NCBI GenBank assembly: GCA_029532625.1
Contig: JARFXM010000007.1
Span: forward strand, 1,054,001 to 1,118,000
Reading direction: 5' to 3'
DNA: 64,000 nt
DNA from: Lomentospora prolificans
Lineage: Eukaryota > Ascomycota > Sordariomycetes > Microascales > Microascaceae
Numbering within the stretch: position 1 is the stretch's first letter; each line of letters starts with the position of its first letter. Below are positions 34,268 through 48,300 of this stretch, piece after piece. A model generated the notes under the pieces. That model searched no databases and was not told the origin of the DNA. It saw only the letters and a program-made list of their open reading frames with translations. The position numbers and the translations under genes were made by a program.

Positions 34268-35148
34268 ATGTCCTTGCTCGATGGAGTCGACGCGGGCGAT
34301 CGTCTTGTCGAACCATCACTGTCACTGATATCCCTCCCTCCGGAGTTAATACTCACCGTTGTGGATGATTACCTTTCGTTTAGCGGCAAGTTGATGCTCT
34401 CTAAGACGTGTCGAAGGATGAAAGACCTGCTCTATAGTTCCTCCAGACTCCGCCTACGCAATACCTCTTACCGCCAGCCGTCGAATTTCTAGCTGATATT
34501 GCCTCGTGTTTCCCTCACCTCTACCAATGTGATGGCTGCTACGAGCTCCATACCATCAATGAGCAAGACACACCAAATTCCTACCAAACTCCCCCATGCC
34601 AGCCACTCGGATAGTTACCTTGGTACGACCCAGAAGGGTCTCGGCCCAACTTTGGAATGAGTCTGTATATTCTCAGGCACCGCCATGTGCAACTCGCATT
34701 AAAACTTCACCGACGCGGGCTTGCCGAATACGCCCGCTATCTGGGCAAGCTCTTTGCTCCGAGAAGCTTCCCTGATATGGTGGATCCGCCCTCCACGTCT
34801 GCTTCCGTACGCCCTGCCGTTGTAGGTGGCCGGTTCCTCCTCTTCAGGTGCTAGAGGCAGCGACCGAAGCTCCCGCATATCTGACGCCCCGTGCCTATGC
34901 CATTGTGTCCACATCGATCGTGCAACAGGTATCCGATCGACTTTTCGCTCGAGTTCTTTCCGGGCATGGTGATCTACAGTACGCGGCAAGACTTTGGCGG
35001 AGAAGGGTCGATCCGTGATCCTTCATGGGTTGTCATGGTGGAATCAGAACATAACAATCAGGCACAAGGCCCGACAATCCCTCACGAACCCGGATCCGTC
35101 AGGCGAGCGTTCCTACGGGGATGTCGCCCGTCAACGCGAGCGAACTAA
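34268..35148 (+). pseudogene. F-box protein pseudogene
   Basis: The ATG at 34268 opens a frame with an F-box near residues 21-55 (LPPELILTVVDDYLSFSGKL, then LSKTCRRMKDLL). It stops at 34490-34492. A few bases later another frame gives 'FLADIASCFPHLYQCDGC' and 'YELHTINEQDTP', matching the 'C..C..LH' part that follows the F-box in a common fungal family. Further on come 'LRHRHVQLALKLHRRGL' and 'LFAPRSFP' (from 34657) and, in another frame, 'MPMPLCPHRSCNRYPIDFS' (34891-35148). The pieces are in the expected order but in different frames separated by stops, and no set of introns repairs them cleanly. An intact relative would be a substrate adaptor of an SCF ubiquitin ligase. Confidence 0.65.
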
Positions 35149-36148
35149 TGCCCCGAACCGTCATTGATCGGTAAACAAGGCTCAAGAGAACGAACTCGCA
35201 TTTACACGCACCGTTCGGGGCTCTCAGCCACCAGCGACCCAGGAGCTCGCTTCCTGTTTTTACTTATCTTCAGAGGTATGAGCTGGTATGGACGATGTAT
35301 ATTGAAGCGAAGATGTAGAGAAGGCAGCATAATGATCTGACAGTGAATTTCTAGTATAGTTGTAATGGAACGATATCTTAGCCGACTTCTCGTCAATAAC
35401 GTAGTTTCCGATACAATCATCGTAACATACTAGCTTTTCCTTGCTAGTAGATTCTCGAGACACTTGGCTGGCATTGAGCTTAGCATTTAGACAGAGGTAC
35501 CGCTCCTTGTCAGCCCTAATACCAAGCGTGTCCAGAGGAGACACCGGACAACCCGCCCTCTCCTCCCCTAAATGCCGATACGGAGGCCGAGATACACTCT
35601 TCCAACCTTTCACCGGAGATATACCCTTATTGGCTCATCTAGGCTAGACGTCATGTACGAGCCGGACATCGCGTCTGCACGTCCTCCCAACCCTCACACC
35701 ATCCCAACACACGGCGCAGAACCAGGTGAGCACTTCTCACGAGTGGGGGGGGAGTCGCGCTCCTTCTTTATGTCAGTATATACCCAAAGCGAGACCCAAA
35801 GAGTCGCTCACAGTTCACGTCCGTGCAACCGAATGAATGGGGGAACGGTGGTCGCGGGGGAAAGGCCAATTCTTTTTGCTTGCTTTCCCTCCCGATGATG
35901 ACACGCATTAGCCATATGCTTTACACGTCATCTCTGGACAGAGACATGCGCCGGGGATATTGGAATGGACCGTTCCCGAGACAGCACATGACACGACGGG
36001 TCTCGCTTTTACAGGCCGGAATGAGCGACGTGCCGAATGCACGAAGGCGAAAAGGCATGGGATGAGGGTTATCATCGGGTAGCAAGCTCGTGGCGCTGCA
36101 TGTAAGAGCGTCGGAAGAACGCCACTCATCAATCCCCCCGCCCCGGTT

Positions 36149-36163
36149 GGGGGGGGGGGGGGG
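36149..36163. repeat. Poly-G run
   Basis: Fifteen G in a row, followed by further G-rich sequence (gaggggaggt), inside the 16-kb gene-free block. Confidence 0.9.
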
Positions 36164-36688
36164 AGGGGAGGTCCGGAGGAGTAAGTGCTCGCTTCTGATG
36201 GAATAGTGAGCACTAGCTAACATTAGTAGTAAGTCAGCTCAGGTGCGTGTTGAGTTCCGTCAGCCGCCCATCGCGGAACGAGAGTCGGGACCGACGCTCC
36301 CAAGCCCAGGTGAAACCAAGGATGGGGATAAAGCAATTCAGGGACCAGCCACTCGATGTATATTCTGCCCCTAGGCTTCGCTCCTTGGATAGTGTGTTTT
36401 ATTTAGGGGACCGAGTCAGTACGAGGTCTAACCAGCCAGCTGAGTAGGAGAAGCTAGGGCTATCGCGCATTTGGGGTTTTAAATTCGAGATTATGCTTAT
36501 TCTCGCGTCGCCCGCCCAGAAATCCGCAAGAATATCTCGCGAAAGCTGTCAGCGAAAAGCAAGCACGAGATCAATCTAAGTGAGATTAGGGCTGGGCGCT
36601 AATGATGACACAAAACAGCAGCAGATGGGACAACCTGAGCAGCTAGTTCCAGAAGCAAGATGAGTCGAACTTTGGGTCTCCTAAGATG

Positions 36689-36721
<33 letters not shown>
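36689..36721. repeat. Poly-A run
   Basis: Thirty-three A bases in a row inside the 16-kb gene-free block. No target-site duplication or retroposed sequence was seen beside it. Confidence 0.9.
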
Positions 36722-36724
<3 letters not shown>

Positions 36725-38785
36725 CAGACATGACATAAAAAACTGATCGGAGCTGGGGCCGCCCGGATCCCAAAAACAAAGGCTATAGTAGAGAAATACG
36801 CTGGTAGGGGATCGACGCGAGGGGATTCTCCAACGACGAATGCTTAAATATTATAGCTGGCTCGCAAGTCCAGCCCTACCATCCCGCTGTGAGACCCTGC
36901 CTGTGGTTTCTTTTTCTTTTTGGCCCGTGAAAGTGCCGCTGGCCCTGCCGGTCGAGTCGCTTAGGCTGGCAATGGCATGCCGTCCATACGACAACTCAGA
37001 GATAGGCATTGGCCAAGGCTAGACCTGCCGATCATCAACTTGCCGCCCACGAGGAGGAACACATAGCTAGCGGGCTCTCCCCTCAGACAGCCTTTGGACA
37101 CTCTGTTTTACAAGCTGCGTGCATGCGTTCGAGAGGGATATACGATACGACCAATGGCGATATAGGATAGGACCGCTTTAGTCGCGGGTTTATTCCTGAA
37201 GCGACAGGGGAACCCTATGTTCGACGGACCCGACCGGAAGTTCAGCCCAGGCGTGGCTTGAGAACTACCGAAGGGAGGGATTTTGCCTAGGACAAAGCAT
37301 TGAACCCAGGCACTATTACATGGCTGAGAAAAAAGAAAAAGCAAATATGGTGCACAAGCGGTCTACCGGACACACTAGCTCCTGGTGTCGGGACGGCCTC
37401 GGGGCTATCCCGGACGTGGGAAGCGCTCTGTATTAAAGCCTCCCAAATCCGGCGGTAAGCTGGTCAAGAGCAGGATTGACCATAAACATGCCTTTCATCT
37501 CTAATCCTTGACTTCTCTATCCTGCCTCTTGGGTCTGGCCTGCACGCCCCAAGTCTATGGCGCAGGATAGCTTAGCTTCAACGCCAACGGCGCCGATGGT
37601 GCTGCCGATCCGTGTAACATTAGATTTGGAGGCTCACAGTCCACTTTGTCCCCAGAGACAAAACCGACGAATCCGGTCGTGGACGTGACTGGCCCCCTTC
37701 GATGATCGTCCCTCTTTAAAAAGCCCGTTTAATTGAGCCCGTCACAGGTACACACAATTTTTGGATGCCTGGGCTTTGCTGATCGCATCTCAAGGCAAAG
37801 TAATAAGCCTTAACCTGGCGTTGAAGTCGGAGATGGAAAATGGAAAAGGGGGGGGGTGGGGTTGGTGTCCGGGCCGGGGGAAGACCGAGGTTTTCGGAGA
37901 TGGCCAAATATGGCAGGAAGTAAAGAATATGTCAACCTACCACGCACCCTAGTGTCGTCAAGTGGTAAATCTCCTTGGCCGCCTCTCAGACAGACTATCC
38001 CACGTCGCAAAGGTCAGTGTAAGATGAGTCCTTGGTTCCAGGCCTCCTTTCGCCCAATCCCCACGCCTTTAGAAGCCGAGCTATTGGGGGAGATGCCTTT
38101 TCTTATGCCTGGAATACGTGATGGTCGGGGTCATGCGCTTGTTCATCGCCACTGCTATGGGGGAAAACACCACATTAGGACCAAATCAACTCGCGGTCGA
38201 CGTACCTGACTTGGGAGGTACCATAGGATAATACGTTTTAGCATGGGGCGGATTCCATTGTTGCCCCTGGACCACGTAACCCGTGTCTTCCTGGTTCGAG
38301 TGGGGCCGGAACCGGGAACGCATCACCACGAATTTTAATACATGATGGATGACAACTTCCGAGTGTAATAGGAAGTTCCCGTCTCGTTCTTGAGGCTTGG
38401 GGGAGTAGGTTTTGTGAGCTCAGGGTAAGATTTAGGAAGGGGGCAAATGAGAGAAAACGGGGCAGAACCAAAGACGCCAAGAATTACAATCTCCTTTCGA
38501 TCCCCCGGTCCAGCTCCGTCGATGTGGCGCAAGATTCGGTCCATGAAAAGGAAAGCGCAGTAAATTCCTGGTCTGCGTCATGAACGAGACCCTTTCCCCT
38601 CCCCTTGCTGTTTCTGAAAAAAAAAAAAAAAAACCCCAACTCCCGTTGACCTCGTAGTCAACACACCCTCTTCAGCCCAACGGCCATTCCAGACAAGTCT
38701 AACCTGGACGCACACTTACGTCACCGAGCCTGTCATGTCACTTTGAGGGGGGGTTGTTGCCACGCTGAAAGGGAGAAGGAAGGAC

Positions 38786-38786
<1 letters not shown>

Positions 38787-38819
<33 letters not shown>
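38787..38819. repeat. Poly-A run
   Basis: Thirty-three A bases in a row, about 170 bp after a shorter A run near 38619. No adjoining element was recognised. Confidence 0.9.
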
Positions 38820-38821
<2 letters not shown>

Positions 38822-41800
38822 CCGCAGCGGCGGCCACTCGTGGAGACTTTGGCTCAATCGGGAATGGGGTGAGGTTGCGCTCATAGTCATGCATGTCCTT
38901 GTTTATCCATAATCAGGCTGCCTGTCATGGAGTCGATGAAATGAGAAACTAGGGTCTATTTGGACGATGCGTAATTCTGCCACTTTCAGAGTCGGTAAAG
39001 GCTGGCGGCCTCTCCCTTCATGTATGGCGCTCGACGGGTGGGAAACTGGCGACAGGGTTCAGTTATTTAGCGTGTTGGCAGGGAGGGTGACGCATTTCCA
39101 TCATAGGCCGTGACGATGCCGGCCCTGGTTTGGCTGGCTGGGAGGTGGACGCCAGGCGCTCCAGCAAGGCGCCCTGAGCTGCTAGGCTTGGGCCGATAAT
39201 AAGGGGCAGCCAGCTAGCAAGGCCAGCCAAGGTTGGTGGTGTCGAATCTTTCTTGATGCCAGGCCCTATCAGTAGGGCTGGTTGCACCATGAGCGAGCGC
39301 AGGTATGACAAAGGGCATGTATCGGATCACCGAGGTGGAGGGAGGGAGCACTTGCATAGATACTTGATCAGAGGCTTGGGAAAAGCAAGAAAAATAAATC
39401 ACGCGAAACAAGACTGGCCTGGCCTGTCCTGCATGTATATAAAAAGGACAAAAAGCAACGTCGAGCCCGACGCGGGAGGGATAGATCCGTTTCACTGAAG
39501 ATTAGAGGTACAGCCAGCCAGCATCTGCCGCTCTCGAGATCTGGCAACCCAAGACGGAGGGTCGAGACCCTTTCTCCTGCATCTGCAGAAAGGCCCTATG
39601 GGGCATGGATTTTCACGTTGGCTCTTGTTTCAACGCGAAATCATGCAGCTATGAGTATTTGCTAGGCCCATGCAGAGCCTGGGGCAAGTTTGAGCATGGC
39701 GGCGTTGACATCAGAAGGGAGGGAGGGCACCACCCCGGGTGCAGTAGCTTAGATCCAATCTATCAATCACCATGTCTGTCGCCGATGAATGCCTCCCACC
39801 ACCAAGAGTACGAGCTGCGCTGTAACACCACCTCTCAATGTAGCTCTTTAAGAAAAAGGCGGACAAAAAGGAAAATCAAGATTGATTTGTGTGTTGCCCT
39901 GCGGTGTTTCGCTGTGAGTCCAACCAACAGGCCAGTCCAACGGAGCAACGAAGCTCATGAAAGCAAGCCATCCCGTTGCCACTCCACATAACACCCAACG
40001 ATAGGACCAACGAGGAGAACGAATTCTGGTTCGAGTCTATTACTCCTGCGCGCATGCCCCCCTTGTTCAATTTCCACTCTCAGCATTCATTGATTCGAGC
40101 AAAGATTACCTCGCACTACCGCGATCGACGTGGAGTGGACAGGCTCCCCGGCCAGCCGTGCCCAGCTCGCCTAGGGTCGATATGCTCTGTGCTGGATTGA
40201 TTTGCGTTAGCCCTAAAGATAGGCCAAAGATCGACAAGGAGATGAGCTCATTGATGGACGTCTAATTCGCGGGAAGGATAATCATCGCTGGGAGATGAGG
40301 AAGGGGGAAGACCCCCGGCGCTGCACGATCCAAGTGAAGCATCGGAGTTGGAGCAGGCGAGAGACCGGGAGGGAGGCGTGATTTGCTAAGATTTGTCGAA
40401 ACGGACAGCAAGTCGAGACGGGAATGTCTCGGGGTTGTGCTGTGTAACGGAAACACCTTGGAAAAGGCGAATGTGAACGGTGAAACAAGGTCCAATCGTG
40501 GGGTTCTCCCCCTCTTGCTGAGACGACTGCGCCTCGATGGCTGACGCCAGCAGCTGGGGCACCACTTTGCTTCCCAAGCTCGGCCTTTGACATTCTCGTA
40601 CCGTTTCTGTGTATACTGATCCCGTCCCCACCGTTTCAGGCGACATCTTTTGAAGGCTACAAAGTAGACGTTGCTTGGGTAGGGCTGGTCACTTCGGGGG
40701 GGGAGGGGCGGCACTAATCGAACCCCCAAGCGCCAGCAATGGGTTGCCTTGAACTTTTGCTAAATATTGACGACTCTGTCCGAGGCCGGGGAATGTGTGG
40801 ATCAATTCCCTTTTGGCCTATCCACATCGCCATCTCTCCATCATCTGACTAAATTCATGAATGCCAATCACCCAGGGAGATCTGGCGAGAAGGCGACAAA
40901 TGAAACATCAGGGAAGTCGAAGCGGCACCAAAACGGGGGGGGCGGATACGTGCCAGCAGGAGGACAAGGAAAGGGAGGGGAAAGGAATATAAAAAAAAAA
41001 AGTGAAATTTAAATAAACACTTCCAGGGCGTGCATGTTTACTCTTCCCTGATGAAAAAAAAAAAAAAATAACAAATAAAATAGAATAAAAAAAAACCCAT
41101 CATAACCATGCCTGACGTTGACTCGGGTTCAGCCCTCAGCCCTCTTTCCTGGGCTGCGAGTAGCCTTGGACCAAGGGAGAAATCACAATGTTTGCCTCCC
41201 TGTGGTGGCACTCTCGGTGGCACTCCCTCTGGACGACACGACGCCGAGCGTCAGCCCTAACGTGCAGACGCGCAAGCCAACTGTACGAGGTCGATGTTGC
41301 AGAGTGCTGCTGGCACCCGCTTTGAAGACCAAGGTGAAGGGCGCCAAGAGCCTTGCCTGTGATAAACCTTCGACGTGAGCTGACTCGTGCTCCACTTCCG
41401 TATCCTTTGCGTCGAGATATTGTCCCTCAATACCCATAATCGTCCCAAGTCGGTGTGATGGGGAGCCCGTTGTCCAATAGCCACGCCGGTAACACAAAAA
41501 GGCTCGCCAGAACGTGTGCAGACACCGTGGGCGGCCTTACAGGGCTAGAGGAGCCCATGAGGCCAGGCGAGCGATCATCGGGGCGTGCAGTCCTGGTGAC
41601 ACCATGCACAGTTCCCCTTTCCCATTGCAGCCTCTGTTTTCGTGTCGCTCTTTTTCGCCGTCTCTGTCTCAGTCTCTCTCTCTGTCTGCTTTCCCGTCCC
41701 CGAGAAGGGGCAACGGCGGCCAAACACCAAAAAAGCTAGCGACAGTTGGCCGGTACGCCCGGCTTAAGGCAGGCTCTTTTCTGTCCATCATCTGGTGCCT

Positions 41801-44800
41801 AGTGCACGGTGCAGGGATACATACCACTTTCCACTTTGAAATACGCACAGAGGTTAACCTCGCCGCTGGCCAGGTGTGCATTTCTCACTCCTCATTTCCC
41901 ACTAAACCATTCCACCCACTACTGGTCAATGCCCCGTCAACTCATCAGCGTCAGCAGATGTGTCTTGTTTGAGGATGCTCTGGCCCCTTTCTGTTAGTTT
42001 TAAAAAGGGAAAGTCAACCTATGAGCTAGGCCTAGGCCCCGGTTAAAGTTGTCAGCGATTCACTCACGCGGTCTAGATTTCGGACCTTAGCGGGAATGAG
42101 AGTCATGATCGGCAGGCGCCGAGCGTGGTTCACGAGTCGAGGAGCAACTGAGCCAAAACTGCCACAAATCTGGCTCATTGTTTGTGCGGGAGAAGCTCGG
42201 AGAGGTACCACATCAGGTACCTCTACCATCCGCCTGGCCAGACTGCTCAATTCGATAGGACCAACAACTCCATCAGCCCTACGCCTAGCGCGTGATCCAT
42301 CGCTGGTACAGGCCATGCTGTCCTGGCCTTGGATTCACTCCCCTAACTCTCCGAATTTCCGCACAGCGGAAAACGGTACGCACATTACGGTGCGCCTCTT
42401 TTCCACCCCCCTGGGCAGAACCATTAAGCCCAAGATATACGAAGTACCTGTAAATTGGTGCGCACACCACCGTCATATTCGTATTTTAAGCTCAGCCTGT
42501 CGTGTGACGAAAGGCGCCTCTCATTCTTCAGATGATGCTCAGGAAGTTCAGGACATCACGATCGCTGTGAAGCAATAAGCTTATACGATGCAGATGTCAA
42601 TATTGGTGGATATGGAGACACATAAGGAGAAAGAGAAAGAAAAACAATGAGATTCATCAAGCAGTGGTTGGGATATATTGGCATATTCCGTGGAGCGTTG
42701 CCTTTCTCTCGCCAGCGTGTGGAAACAAGGCCACCACTGGTGAGAGCAGGATACGACTGTTCCAATGAATGTGCCTGCCGCCGGCCCCATTTCCAGACAC
42801 CGCTAGACCAAAAAGAGTCGAGTTTAATATGTGCCGCCCACTCCCGTTTCTTGAGTCAAGCCAAGAAAAACTGCCCGGTGGCCAAGGCAAACCACGAAGT
42901 CAATTTCGAATTCGCACCTCTCGCCAAAGATTCGCTCGAAACGCGGCCAGAGCTCGGCGCCTCCTGGGGTTTGCAAAGAGGTGTGGGATCCGGAAGGGAG
43001 CATCTAGCAATTACAACTGGTGCAACGAGAAATGGTCATGTCCCCCCCCCTCCAACGACGGCTAAGGGGCCCTCTTTTAGGAAACTGGAACGAGGACCAC
43101 TCACGAACACATGCTCCCTCCTCCGATATGAGATAGCCCAAAGCAATGCGCATGGTTCTTTGCCCTGATTATAGACAAGGCAGGAATGGGCGTCACTCTT
43201 GTTTAGCAGTGCTTGTGTCCGGAGATGACACTTGTGGTTTTGTGCAATACACCATGCCCAAAGGGCCCGCAGGCCAATTTCCAACAGAACAAAAATCTTC
43301 CAAAATTTAAGCTACGTCGCTCCGCATTTGTCTTGGCCACTAAGTCGAAGGGGTGCTACTGACCGTGTAGTGGCCTGATTTAGATTCGCTTTCTATTCTC
43401 ACTTGTTGGGTTTTAGCTCACATCTCGCTGAAGTACCAGATCGCGGCATGCTGAGTTGCAAGCATGAGCCTTGCTTCTTGTTATCCGCGAAACCTCAACC
43501 CGCAACAGCGGCATCCTGGTAGGAACTAATTCTATGGCCACCATCAATACCGGCCGAAACGGGGAAGTGAACGAAACACTAATAGGTGGGGCAGGTCACC
43601 GGTAAATTGGGTCACTTGCTTGCTCCTCCTCTTCGTCCTCTTCCACGCTAAGATTGAGCAGGGTGTCTTCGACGCTCTTGAGTCGAGCTTGACATGGATC
43701 GTCCGCCAGAGGACGACGGGTGGGGTGTTGGTTTCGGCATCGGGAAACTGTCGATCCCTAGCGCGCGTTCGGTGTTTTGAGACCTCAGCATTAATACCAG
43801 TACGAGTACCATACCTCCCCATTCTTGCCACTGCGTGATGCCAAGAGGTTCGGGGTGGAGCCAAGAGCGCAGATAGCGGGATAATGGCCACAGCACTGCC
43901 ACACTCTAAGCTCTGCTAATCTCCACTTGTTTGGGAATGGTCGGGAGCTTGGGTCAGGCTCTGGTCTCTTTTTCACAGGGGTCGAACCCACTGTTATCCA
44001 GAAGTGTGTTACTGATTAGGCCTTCAGCAGCTGGCCATGAGCCTGGCAGTTGGGACCCCGTCACCCTCCACAAGAGCTTGGCCCTTTGAAAATTGCGGAC
44101 AGACTAGGAGCTATGCTGCATTGGTAATGGTCTTGCCGTAATCGCTTTTTCACGTCTGGGGTTCAGTGAGTTATGGACGCCCGCCAGCGAAGCGCTAGAA
44201 TGTCCTCCACAGGAAACAGAGTAATACTTCCCTTGAGCGGGGGCACTAACCACGAGCCAGCCACGACCTCCTCCCCGCAGAGAAGGAGAAGAAAAAGAAA
44301 CAAAAAAAAATAAATGCTGAAGCGCAAATCATGATTGTCAAAGCGTAGGCCCCCGAACAAGGGCCAGGATTCCAACTTTCACTTACTTGTGCGCTAATCG
44401 ACGATCAACGCAATGATCTTAGACGTCTAAGGTCAGAAAGCGGGGAATTCGTCGAGGCGGCGGAGAGATCTCGATCTGAACATCCAGACCACACTTTTCC
44501 TCCAAGCTAGCCTTATTCCCCAATGCTGCAACTCTCACACTGCACCTTCATTTTACACCCCGCCTGGCTCCTCGACCCAATAGCATGGCACTTGGGGGTC
44601 GCAGAGCGCCGGAAGAAACCACGGTGATTGATGATCTTAAACATTGCACATCGGTCACATGGGCGCTGGGGTTGTTTAACGGTAACCAGTTACAGAAGAC
44701 TGCAACTCCCCGCGTCGTCAACTACCGGCTTTCGAGAAACTCCTGGAGACTTCCAAGGACGAAAGGATATGGTTGGCACGGAGCCTTGGCGAATCGCTTC

Positions 44801-45270
44801 TTACCCTCCGTCGGATACTGAAGGCTGCAGGAAATGACGGGGTTCAGTGGAACCTTGATAACTGTGGAAGCAAGCCACGAACTTCGGTCGGTTGACTGAC
44901 CCACTTCTAACCCCTCACCTCCCCTTGGGGAGTCTCTCAAGGCATCCGAAGCCAGTGCGAGGAGTGGAAGAATGGCGGGCAGTGGTATGGGACAGCCTTG
45001 GACGGTGATCTGCCAATTCATTCCGCCACTTCCAGAGGATTATGGAGCATGTTTGTCAACTCTAACCTCAGTCGCTAAAGTCTATGAAGTCATGGCTTGA
45101 ATTCCCAACCCCGGGCGATGAGCCATGTCAGCCCGGATATGGCGCTCCTTTGTTAGTCTCAAGCGGAAAGATTGTAGAAGAATGGTTCACCATCTAAATT
45201 TCGATAGTACCCGGGACCTGACCTATGGTAAACGACAAGCACCTGTAATTGGTACAGAAGAATGCCTTTT

Positions 45271-45311
45271 GACGTGGACGCCGACGTAGAGGCCGACGTG
45301 GACGCCGACGT
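45271..45311. repeat. 12-bp tandem repeat
   Basis: About 3.4 copies of gacgtggacgcc (one copy reads gacgtagaggcc). On the - strand it reads as a Thr/Ser/Ala repeat in a frame with no other coding signs. Confidence 0.8.
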
Positions 45312-48300
45312 CTGTCTCGTTTGAGCCCTACAAATCAACGGGGATGCGGGTGGAGCCTCAATTTCGAGACGACCCAAGTGCCGTGCCTTGTATCCTGGTC
45401 CCCGAAAGGGCATTGTACTATTATATTCAGCACGGGGTTTAGAGATGCCTCGGTAGGCTGCGACATTATTTATGAAAGAACGCCGGGTTTCATTTCCATG
45501 GAGGGCCCACTCATGATTTCCGTCAGGTAATAGCACGGCATCACTCTCCACTCCACCTTGGACCAGGACTATTGCTTAGTCGTAAACCTTGTAAACTACA
45601 GGATATTTTGATGGTGCCCTCAAAGCTCAGGCCATATGCCTGCTTAATGTCTGTCCGCACATTAGTCAATGAAGAACAAGGCTAAGCTCAACCACCACAA
45701 GTGGATTACTTTTAGTTTTCCGTAAATCCGTTATCCTAGTGCGGCTTCTGGTACCCTCCCATTATGGATTGTAGGGGATGCTAGTGCTGCTGAAACTCCC
45801 TTCTCTTCGTCGGATGGCATGGCGGCTAAAGTGCTTGCCATGACACGGCTGCTATGAGCCTCTTTCCTCATGGCCAGCCAGCCTTAATACTCGTTTACTA
45901 GTTGGCATGTGACTAATATTCCTTCCTGACCTTGAGGGTGAAAATCTCGGCGGTACCACCCTATATTAATCCATTACCTTTAGGGTACTCCATCAAACAC
46001 TCCACTCTCCAGTGCGCCTGCGCTTACTGTGCAACAAGTGTCCTTGTCCTACGGATAGCCAGAGTAGTAGTCGTGATGGTCCTGCATCCATGTTGAGGTA
46101 TTCACTCTCGTTACCTCTTAAGGCATCTAAGGCAATGATTTTTGCCGTGCCTGCAAGGCGGTAGAAACGACCAACAGAAAACAAAAATACGATCGGAAAA
46201 ATCATCAGGAAGCACAGAGGTGAAATTTTCGAGCAGGCACGTGCCTTTCTGGACTCGGCCGAGGCACGACCCTCTCTACCATCATTGATGGTTCAAGTCA
46301 ACGAGGGGTGCACGTCGGGCCCACTTCCTGGGACGTACTAAACGCCACTTCCGCTTGGTATTGGTTCTTTGGGTGCCTCCTTTTTTTCGTGAAGGTCCCT
46401 CCGGGCCAATAGAAGGCCATTCTCAGGGTTGTGGTAGGGCTGATGGAGATGTTCCCATTGATCATTGCAGGGGCATGCCCCTTTCCTCGCCAGGCAGGCC
46501 TTCCAGCAGAACGATCTGGGAATAAACCCTTCCAGCGCCTCTTCCATTTCACTCCTGTACGATGACGCCAAAACATCCCCGTCATGCTCAAAAATAAACG
46601 TCCGCCGCCATCAAGCAGGTATAACTTTTCCATGGAACACTTCCGACTTGCCCCAAGGTAGGAATGGTCAACATAACAAACCATTGTAATACCGGTTGAT
46701 TGTGTTCGACAACAACCACACCTTATTAGGAATTACCAGGGATAATAATCAAACGACTAATATGGGCTAGACAGTCGCTTGCCTCTTCGGGTTCGGTCCC
46801 CGAGGTCGCGCCGGCTTGACTGGAAGTGAGGTATTAGCTGTGTGCCATCCATCAGCCTTGCCGCAATTTCCGTTCACAATTTGATATGGGCAGCAATATC
46901 CAGCGCGGGGACATCCATAATATGCACGTTAACAAAGCTATCTCCTTGAAAAGACACTAGATGCAAATAGTACAGAAAAGGAAACAAGAACATGAGAAAA
47001 AAAAAAGAAGAAGTAAAAGAAGTGAAGGGATACGCAGGGACTCATTGGATAATGACATCCCTCTGATGGCCCCTCTTGTCATGGAGCGGAAAAAAGCTCT
47101 TTGTTCCTGAAGAAAGGAAATTGCACCGACATACCTCATGCTGCAGCCAGAGGTAATACTGTACATGAAACTAAAGGTTTATTGGTGGACTGGTGTTGCG
47201 GGCGAATCGCCCTGTTGCAGCTGGCTGTAGGTGCTTGCTGGCTGGCAGGCAGTGCAAGAGACCTACCATGCGCTTGGCGAGAAAATGCCCTTTCGGCCTC
47301 TTGCAAACTCAGTCTCCAGTCCTGTTTTCATATTTTCTCACATTTGGTGCCATTCCACGAATGGATTTCGTATTTTTCCGCCCTTGGCCAAGAAGGAACG
47401 ATTTGATGTGCCGAATTATTGCGTAACAATATTGAACATTTGGTTCGAGTGGCGTAGCCTTCCTAGGCTGGTTGGCAGGTGGAGTAGTGGAAGGTGACTA
47501 TGGGGAGTGTATACTGAGCGCAAAGAAGGGGGATCATGAATAAGAGACCGACGTGCTCCTCAACACTAATATCTAATGTGTGGCTCGAGTGGGATTAAAG
47601 CGTATCTCTTTACGAGGTAAACCTGCAGCCCACCAACAGCCGTATCGCCTGTGCCAAGCCTACCGCATCTCCATCGACGAACGTGTTCGTTCGTAGTACT
47701 CCATAATATCCGAGCGTGGACGAGTATCAAGACAAGTGACGCTCAGATGGGAATGTCTGTCACCTGTAGGTCGCAGCAGTGCTTACTTCAACCCACTTTT
47801 GAAAGTCCGCTCTTCACTGCCATAACTAACTGGGGAAAGTGTTTTTGATACCGCAACTTTGCAGCGACTCACTCGGGACTATTACAAGCTCTATAACATT
47901 GGGTATTATCCTAGGTTAGCAAAAACTTTAACCTCGATTTCTCGGCATGTTCGCCTGACCATGGGAAGAGATGTGTTGATGAACACAATAACACGGAATA
48001 ATAGAATCTTGCTGTCGGATCCCACGCCGGCGTTCTTATGTGATGGCCCGTCATTCTCCCTCGACTGATACCAGTCTGTGCATTCCGACAGCCGAAATCC
48101 TGTGAAGGAAGTGTTGCGAGTTTGCCTTGCACTAAATTCTTAGACTAGTACGGCGGCGATGGATGGATTGACAGCCAGCTTTATCCAAGTTAGAGTACGT
48201 GCATGTTGGAGGTCCAAGTGCATTTGGCCTTCTCGCCTTGGCTCCTCCATCACCTTCCTACCCTTCCTTCAAAAAATGGTAATCAGCCAGTTTGACGTCG

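Noticed and set aside
36689..38819. Two A33 runs as tails of retroposed elements
   Set aside because: No adjoining element, promoter boxes or target-site duplications were found; simple homopolymers are enough to explain them.
40262..40729. 155-codon frame on the - strand
   Set aside because: Arg/Pro/Ser-rich random-looking sequence without family features.
42096..43168. Two frames of 160 and 173 codons on the + strand in the gene-free block
   Set aside because: No recognisable motif or plausible exon chain, and overlapping frames on both strands are similarly long.
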